Assembly: GCA_004369045.1 (NCBI GenBank)
Contig: ML213521.1
Coordinates: forward strand, 261,001 to 325,000
Reading direction: 5' to 3'
Length of the DNA stretch: 64,000 nt
Source of the DNA: Heliocybe sulcata
Lineage: Eukaryota > Basidiomycota > Agaricomycetes > Gloeophyllales > Gloeophyllaceae
A program made the translations under genes and the position numbers. The notes under the pieces are model-generated. The model saw nothing but the letters and a program-made list of their open reading frames with translations, did no database searches and was not told the origin of the DNA. This document shows, one piece after another, positions 57,510 to 64,000 of the stretch (its first letter is position 1; the number at the start of each line of letters is the position of its first letter).

Positions 57510-60500
57510 CTACAATTTTTCGAAAATATACAGATACGCGAGCTGTTTCAGCGCTCTTACACTCTCCCGATCAGCCTTGACCACCTTCTCGTCGTTGAAT
57601 AGCACCCAACCCTCATCCGGATCACTCTCATTGGCAGCGACTCCCGAGCTATACGCCGGATAGCGGATGTGAGCAACATAGTGCCCGGAGTGCACCGAAG
57701 GCCCTTTGTGAGAAATGAATGCCTTCAGCCCATACTTAGCGGGAAGCTGTGAAGTGCCAGGGACCCTTTTAGACGTTGATGCAGACTCAGAAGCGTCCGA
57801 CGTCGGTGGGACCTCTTCGCCTGTATCATCTGGGTGTGAGAATAGCCATTCAATGGCTCTCTCCGCATTACCGCCCTGCGGGAGGATTAGTCGTATATGT
57901 CAGCGACGTGGGAGGCTTTAGATAGTCTTGAGTCACCGTTTCGCGCAGAGCCTTCTTGGCCTGAGCTTGCGTGAAGCCCATCTCGGCTAACATGCCAATC
58001 TGCTCAGCCGAAGGTCCTGGCCCGGAGGCACTCGACGTCGCGGGTTGTAGAGGAGCATCAATGTCTATTCACAGCGGACCGATTAGAGTTCGATGGCCGG
58101 GTATACGGGAGGAAGAACTTACCGGGGTCCTCCATATGGCCGAACAACCACTCCATAGCCGCTTCTGCATCGCTGTTCCCCGTAGCTAACAAAGCTTTCT
58201 GGCAACGAATAGCCGGGAAACCCATCGCCTCCAATTGGGCCATGGCGGCCTCGTTGAACTGAGGTTGATTCGAAGTACCTGGTGGGATGGGTTTGATTAC
58301 GCTTTGACGCCGAACAACACGTCCATACCTGTGCTCTCGTCCGGCAGTTGTTCTTCGCCGGGTTGCAGTCCACGTCCGAGATACTGGTCGAGTTGTAGGG
58401 TATCGGACGACGGGAGGATAACCGGAACATCTATGCACGAACCAATGAGATAAAAAATTCAAACGAGTATACGGACGATCCCTGACGCACCTAGCTTCGA
58501 GGGGACCCAGTTGACGAGCTGGAATTTGCGAGCGTGCACCACAAGCACTTGAGGGAATGTCGCAAACCTCGACTGTCTGTCGAGAAGCAGGGCATCAGCA
58601 CACTATCGGGACCAAAGAGGTAAACACTATACTTCGTTGCCAGCACCTTCTTCTGGCATGCCGGGCAGGTATATTCCAACCCTTCCGGACTCATGACATT
58701 GCCCAAACACTCAGTCAGATGGACCTCCTTCCATACTGTCTTTCCCTCCTCATCCTTTCGCTCCTCGGTCGCCGGTATTGGCACGCTCACACTGTCCACC
58801 TCGTCCACCCTATACCTCACCTTCTTACACTCCGCGCACTGCAACCTCTGCTCCATCCCAAAAGCGAACACCTCTGCCGGCTGTTCCGCTTCCGGTACTC
58901 CAGCACGCTTCGCCTGCCTCCTCAACACGGTAAGCAAGTGCCCCAGGAACTCCTCCGCATCCTGCTGTCGCATAGTCGAGAATTCCGCGTGGTCCTTCCC
59001 GATGAGGGCCTTGAACCCGCTAGGTCGTACGCCCTCCTGGAAGACTGGAGTGGGGGACTCATGTGCCAACGGGTTCGTGGATTTAGGTTCGGAGGGGTTG
59101 GGACTGACGGGGTTGGTGGGCCGAGGGTGTGAGTAGCGGCCGGAGAGTAAGCCATCAGCGAGCTTCGCCATCTGACATTCGACGCAATTAGCAGGGAGGG
59201 GTTCCGTGCAAGTCGCCCAGTGTTGGACGGCAGTGGGGTAGTAACGCTGTCGGAAAGGATCTAACGAGAAAAGAGCCTGGACGACTGAGGCCATGTAACA
59301 GCTTCGAGGCTAGTCAGTGGCACTGAACTCATTCAAGGAGATGATGTGTACCTATTTCCAAGGTTAGACAGACCCGTTAGGCCTGGCCCGAAGACTGGCT
59401 CAAGGGCCTTACCGGACTCATCAGTCAGGGAGAAGTCGAATTTAAGGTTGTGCTCGATTTGCTGTAGATATGATGAGTCCTACATACAGCAATTGTTTGG
59501 AGATGATGGGCTCACTAGTTCGGTCATAGACTTCTCTGTCTTGGTTTGCGTCTCGACATTGATCCCAAAAGTCCGCAAATGACGCGCCAAGTCAGGATCT
59601 ACTTTTGCGTCATTGCAAGTGTAACAATATATATCTTTAAAACACGGTCTCAGATCCGGCTATCTGCTGACTCATTTGTGGAGACTCGCCTGCGTTGCCT
59701 TCAGGCGTAATGGTACCCAGCTTCACGCTAACGGGATGTCCGGTCTCCTCGTAATGTTGCAACCCATGGCCGTTCCCTCCTATGCCTCCGAATTGCTGCC
59801 GACCACAGCCAAGACTGCCGCAAGTCAAGCAAAGCCACAGGTTCTCCTTGAGATCGCACTTGGCACAATGCGCCAGGCCTGGGATATCAGTGGCGTTCGT
59901 CCTTGGTCCTTAGGTAGACGATGCATATAAGCATACCTGAGGCCTGAATGGCACCAGTCTCGTACTGCTCCAGTAGAACTGTATGTTCACAGGCTTCTAT
60001 TTCTTCCTCCCAGGCCTTGACCTCGGACTGACGGGCGGATGAGAGGGAAGTCATGACTTCCTTGATGAGGGATTGGGCCTAAAAGAGCATAAGACACTTG
60101 CATAGCATATGAGACTTCAGAGCTCACATATGGAGTAGAAGACGCCTCGGGCAGCTCTCGACCATTCTGAGGCTCGCAGCTCCAGCACTTCAAGGTCGTA
60201 ATCCACTCGTACTTGTCCTCTTCCCGGTCTTCAACAATTGCAAGCTTTTTCATCTTAGCAGGAGGTTCCTCATCCTCAGACTGAAGATTCCATGAGATTC
60301 ATCGGGCCACGGAATGCGCATAGCCTACTGACGCGGTTCGCAGACGGCTTCAATTTACGTCTCACGTTCAGAGCGAACGGGTGGCCGGACTTCTCAAAGT
60401 GCGTCCGAGCATGATGCCGTTCGGATCCAAGACATCCTCCGTTGAAACAAGTCAGACAGACGTCTATACCGAGCGGGTGGTCCTGGAGCAGACATAAGAC

Positions 60501-60637
60501 ATTGTCAAGGCCACTCGTGCAACTGCACGGACCTGATTGTCGAAACATTGCGTGCACTCTTCTCGATGCACTGACTGCGACAGCTTAGGACCTTTCAGTC
60601 TCGATATATCTCCCAGATGTTGGCATTCCTTCGACAT
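57510..60637 (-). CDS. UBP14: Ubiquitin C-terminal hydrolase UBP14 (isopeptidase T)
   Basis: Cysteine protease that disassembles free polyubiquitin chains; cytosolic and nuclear. Starts MSKECQHLGDISRLKGPKLS. An N-terminal variant zinc finger (GIDVCLTCFNGGC) is followed by the canonical zf-UBP with CLTCGSLGCGRQQFGG and HGLQHYEETGHPVSVKL. The catalytic Cys box is GLSNLGNSCYMASVVQAL, joined across an intron ending GAAG. Two UBA domains follow (AQLEAMGFPAIRCQKALL and GMLAEMGFTQAQAKKALR), inserted in the protease as in USP5. The His box is HSGHYVAHIRYP and the end is LAYLYIFEKL. All parts of isopeptidase T are present, expected near 800 residues. Introns are numerous and short. It is divergent from SSZ1 with 152 bp between starts. 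Confidence 0.93.
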
Positions 60638-60789
60638 TGTAGATTGAGGTGAGAGACTGGTGTAAAGCCGCCAAAAAGCCACCGGTGATCTAAGTTTGTA
60701 GTTACCGCACGTGGCAGTGAGCATGAATTTTCGGACAACTCTGGACGCGTCCTCTGCCCTTCCTTCTGCTCTTCTTCTTTCATTTCACG
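60638..60789. promoter_or_regulatory. Divergent promoter, UBP14 / SSZ1
   Basis: Only 152 bp separate the two start codons, so both core promoters and leaders fit into it. A C/T-rich run (CTGCCCTTCCTTCTGCTCTTC) lies just before the SSZ1 start, as in many highly expressed fungal ribosome-associated genes. Confidence 0.6.
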
Positions 60790-62884
60790 ATGGCCGCGAA
60801 CGGTACAGTGCCGAACGGTACAGCGGACGCGACCAGCTCGTCGTCGCAGCCGACGGTAGTCGGAATCAACTTTGGCAACTCGTACGCGTCGATAGCAGTG
60901 CTCACGAAGGTATGTAGACTATTCGTCCTATTTGAACGAGGCGTTCTTATGAACCAGAATATAGGAAGGCCTTTCGGAATGTATAGCTAACGAGGACGGA
61001 GAGAGACAAATTGCATGCGCAATCTCTTTTCATGGTGAAGAGCTGGTATGTACTTGCCCCGCTATTTGCTCAGAATCAGAGATTGACATGATCGAAGTAC
61101 ATTGGCAACCAAGCCAAACCTCAGCTAGTCAAAAATGCCCAGAACACCATCATTGGGTTTAGGAATTTGTTGGGCAAAAAGTGCGTATATGCATATTTTC
61201 AGCTTGGACACCTCTGACGCTCGCTGCGCTGCATAGGTTCTCCGAAATTCCCAAGGACAAACCAGTAGTCTCCGCTCCCGTCATCCAGCATCCTGACCAG
61301 CCTGATGAGCCCGCTTACCGCGTCCAAGTCCTTAACCCTGCGCCTGCGCCCCTTCCTAAGAGTGTGACGGGTACCCCCGCAGCCTCCTCTGCCCCGACGC
61401 CCCGCTCCGAGCCCACACCTGCTGAACGTGTCCTGACCGTCTCAGAAGTGACCTCCATCTTCCTCCGATCATTAGTCAAGTCGGCGGAAGACTTCCTTGG
61501 AAAGAAGGTTGAAGGCGCAGTAGTCAGTGTTCCGGCGTGGTTCGATGACGCTCAACGGGCAGCACTTGAGAAGGCTGCAAAGGACGCAGACATCGATGTT
61601 CTCCAACTTCTGGAAGACTCTGGCGCGGTGACTGTGACAACGAGTACACAATGGTTGGAGGACGTCTCCCACGATAGGACGCAGCTCGTCGTGGACGTTG
61701 GCCAATCCTCGTTGGAGCTCTCGGTGATCTCCATCCGCCAGGGTCTCGCCTACTCCCTAGGTACCCTTACTGACTTGAGCGTGAACGGCGACCGGATTGA
61801 CGAGAAGCTCGTCAAGTTTTTTGCCAAGGAGTTTACCAAAAAGACGAAGACGCCTCTTACCGTCTGCCCCTCCACGGAGAAACAGGACCAGCGCGCTGAG
61901 GCGAAGCTGCGGCTGGCTATAGAACACACCAAGCGCACGCTTTCCGCGTCCTCGGGTGCCGCTACCTGCTCCGTCGAATCATTAAAGGACGGTCTTGATT
62001 TCACTGGCTCCATCAACCGCCTGCGTTTCGACATGGAGGTCCGGTCTATCTACGACCAGATTTTCGCCAAGGTCAAGGAGCTGGTGGCCTCTGCCGACCT
62101 AGATCTATACGACATTGATGAGGTAGTCTATGTCGGCGGGTCTGCCTGCTTCCCTGGCCTGGACGAGACCCTCAGGGATGGCTTGGTTGAGTCTGTTGTT
62201 ACGCCGTTCACGTCGGGTACCGTCATTGGTGGCGGCATCGGAGAGCCAACCACCGTCTTGGCGCGGGGGTGCGCGCTGCAAGCCAAGCTGTTGGCTTCAA
62301 TAGGCCACTCTGATGAAGACGAGGCGGTGCGAAAGGCCTTCGAGAGGGACAGCGACTGGGCTAAGACCAAGGCGACCTCGAAATCCATCGGGCTCATCTT
62401 CCCCGAGGAAGGCGCCGAGGGTGGCTTGGGCGGCCAGTGGGTACCTGTCGTCCTGAAGGAGACGCCGTTGCCGTGTAGGCGGATCATCAGCCTCCAGGTC
62501 GATGTTGGAGAAGCTGCATCCGGGCCGTGGAAAGTTGGGTTTGAGGTGTGGGAGGTGAAGGAGGGCGTGAAAATTGACAAAGTCAAGCCGCCAAAGGAAG
62601 AGCAGGATCCTGAGGAGGAGAACGAGGCCGATGGGGACCCGGATGAGGAGGAGGAAGAGGAGGAGGAGATCGAGACGAAGGAGAAGACGGTTGAGAAGGA
62701 GACGTTCCTCACCTCGCTGTCCTTTAATGTTGACGAGGCGGAGAAGAATGGTGGGCGGTCCAATGCACGGATGGAAGTGCAGTTCTTGGTCGGTGCGGAT
62801 GGAGGGCTCGAGGTCAGCGCCTGGGAGGTGAAGAAGAGCGGAAGAGGCCAAAAAGCGACCGTCACGGTTTCCGGACCTTCATAG
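60790..62884 (+). CDS. SSZ1: Ribosome-associated Hsp70 SSZ1
   Basis: Atypical Hsp70 that pairs with the J-protein zuotin in the ribosome-associated complex and stimulates Ssb on nascent chains. Four exons (60790-60909, 60965-61045, 61098-61180, 61237-62884) give 643 residues. The nucleotide-binding domain has VVGINFGNSYASIAVL (divergent phosphate-1 loop), QLVVDVGQSSLELSVISI and VYVGGSACFPGLDETL. A linker rich in Pro/Ala (PAPAPLPKSVTGTPAASSAP) is inserted near residue 120. The C-terminal domain is shortened relative to classical Hsp70 and holds a strongly acidic insert (DPDEEEEEEEEIETKEK). These features distinguish SSZ1 from SSA/SSB. The start is the first ATG before the conserved domain. Confidence 0.94.
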
Positions 62885-63773
62885 AAATAGACTTGAGATC
62901 TTTTTCCTGTACACTTTACTCATTGCCTATATACGCAGGACCGCCGTCACACTTGAACCGTCTCGCGCTGGTATGATGCTCGTAGGATTCTGGGATATAT
63001 CGGCTTCGTTACTTGGCTATGGGTGATATCATAGACCGGTGACAGCCTCTGCAGCGGACACCAGCCCTGCACTGCTAAACTATTCGAGGTAGTATTCTAT
63101 AGCGAGGTGCGTAAGACTATGATTATCATTCATCGTGTACTCGACCGTTGTCGGGATCCCGAGCCTCAAATCGCTGTAGAGCATTGCATCGCTGGACTAG
63201 TAGCACAAGTGATCTCGACTGATGAGGGCCCTGTTTTCTTAGGAGAGGCTTATAGGATTATCTTGGTGCTACTCGACCCCGAGCCTGCACGCAATGAGCG
63301 CGCGGAGCACAAGTTGCTCTTCGTGCCCTACTACTGAGCCTGAGCGGTCACTCCTGGCAAGGCCAGCGGTAGACATGCAGGTTGTGCCTCGCGTAAAAGG
63401 TTAAGGTTAGCGCCCGCCCGTGCGCCACCCAGAAGAAGGATCGCTGGGATCCTGTGTGCCAATAGTGCTCAGGGCCGTGACTGACCGACAAGGCGTATTC
63501 TGTCCTAGCATGGTGGACGGGTCCAAGCTTAACAACCAGACGCGAGTGTTTCTGGTAGTGATTTGAGAGGAAGTGACAATATTATGTCCACCGCAAAGAA
63601 ATGGAATCCCCTATTGTCAGTAGTATGAAGAGGATACAGCGACAGTCGAGCCAGTCACCTTCCACAACTTATGTGCTGCGCTGCAACCGTCGCCAAGTAG
63701 GATAACTGGCAGATAGAGTGTACACGGCGATCGGGTCCGTCTATGTCATAAAGGCTCCATAATAATCAAACGC
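62885..63773. other. Intergenic, no clear gene
   Basis: A 76-codon open frame (63107-63337, plus strand) has no recognisable domain. Nothing else is supported between SSZ1 and the gene at the window edge. Confidence 0.5.
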
Positions 63774-64000
63774 TTATTTCGGGGACGGCGCCGGGGCGAC
63801 TTCCCACACGCTCCCTTCCGTCGGGTGAAGTCTCTGCAAAGATCGATTCGCAACCCTCAGCCACAAGAGCCCTCGGCCGAAAACGAGGGCCACTTACATC
63901 CTCATCTACGTGGAAGCCTGCTAGGACGCGCAAGAGCGCCTCGCCCGTCCACTTCTCCAGCCGCGTGACCATCTCGGGCGTGATGAACCCCTGTGCCTGC
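63774..64000 (-). CDS. 3' end of an unidentified gene, cut by window edge
   Basis: The minus strand enters from the right with FITPEMVTRLEKWTGEALLR and LAGFHVDED, then a GT-AG intron (about 63892 to 63836), and continues RLHPTEGSVWEVAPAPSPK to a stop at 63774. The amphipathic helix and clean splice support a real coding end. The rest of the gene lies outside, so no family is assigned. Confidence 0.6.

Noticed and set aside
62128-62865. 245-codon open frame antisense to SSZ1
   Set aside because: Ser-rich mirror of the acidic insert and conserved SSZ1 codons; no independent support.

Overview
This window is nuclear DNA from a filamentous basidiomycete, most likely a wood- or litter-decaying Agaricomycete of polypore type. 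Evidence: intron-dense genes with 45-65 nt introns, a FunK1 kinase, a long F-box protein typical of this group, a tandem P450 family, a GMC oxidoreductase, an AA9 lytic polysaccharide monooxygenase with the C-terminal extension seen in basidiomycete relatives, and three nuclear tRNA genes (one intron-bearing). Species cannot be named from the sequence alone.

Layout. 1-4.6 kb: gene-poor, with a decayed MFS transporter remnant. 4.6-7.5 kb: FunK1 kinase (+). 8.2-10.9 kb: eight-exon secreted protein of unknown function (-). 10.9-13.9 kb: no clear gene, but a tRNA-Met and a 97-bp foldback palindrome. 13.9-16.1 kb: orphan membrane protein (-) divergent from cytosine deaminase FCY1 (+). 16.2-18.2 kb: tRNA-Asp and a fasciclin surface protein. 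19.9-28.2 kb: three tandem, apparently intact P450 paralogues, duplicated together with their intergenic DNA. 29.3-33.2 kb: secreted GH31 alpha-glucosidase. 33.5-38.3 kb: F-box protein and GMC oxidoreductase, both (-). 38.3-44.8 kb: a Zn2Cys6 regulator, two short non-autonomous DNA transposons with 8-bp target duplications (hAT-like), a tRNA-like relic and a G-rich telomere-like tract. 44.8-48.8 kb: AA9 LPMO, a HAD dehalogenase-like protein and tRNA-Gly. 48.9-52.4 kb: zf-4CXXC_R1 nuclear protein. 53.8-64 kb: a compact conserved block of sulfonate dioxygenase, NAP1, ubiquitin hydrolase UBP14 and ribosome-associated Hsp70 SSZ1, then the 3' end of an unidentified gene.

The secreted enzymes (AA9, GH31, GMC) fit extracellular carbohydrate attack: AA9 needs electrons or H2O2, which GMC enzymes can supply, and GH31 enzymes release glucose. 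The P450 trio looks like recent lineage-specific expansion, not a complete biosynthetic cluster. The right third holds conserved housekeeping genes.

I found no wholly new system. The observations most worth following are the two hAT-like miniature elements (one carrying seven co-oriented 12-bp motifs), 14-nt microexons in FCY1 and all three P450s, a likely GC-AG intron in the sulfonate dioxygenase, a Gln-to-Glu change in the AA9 active-site surroundings, and two well-supported orphan genes.
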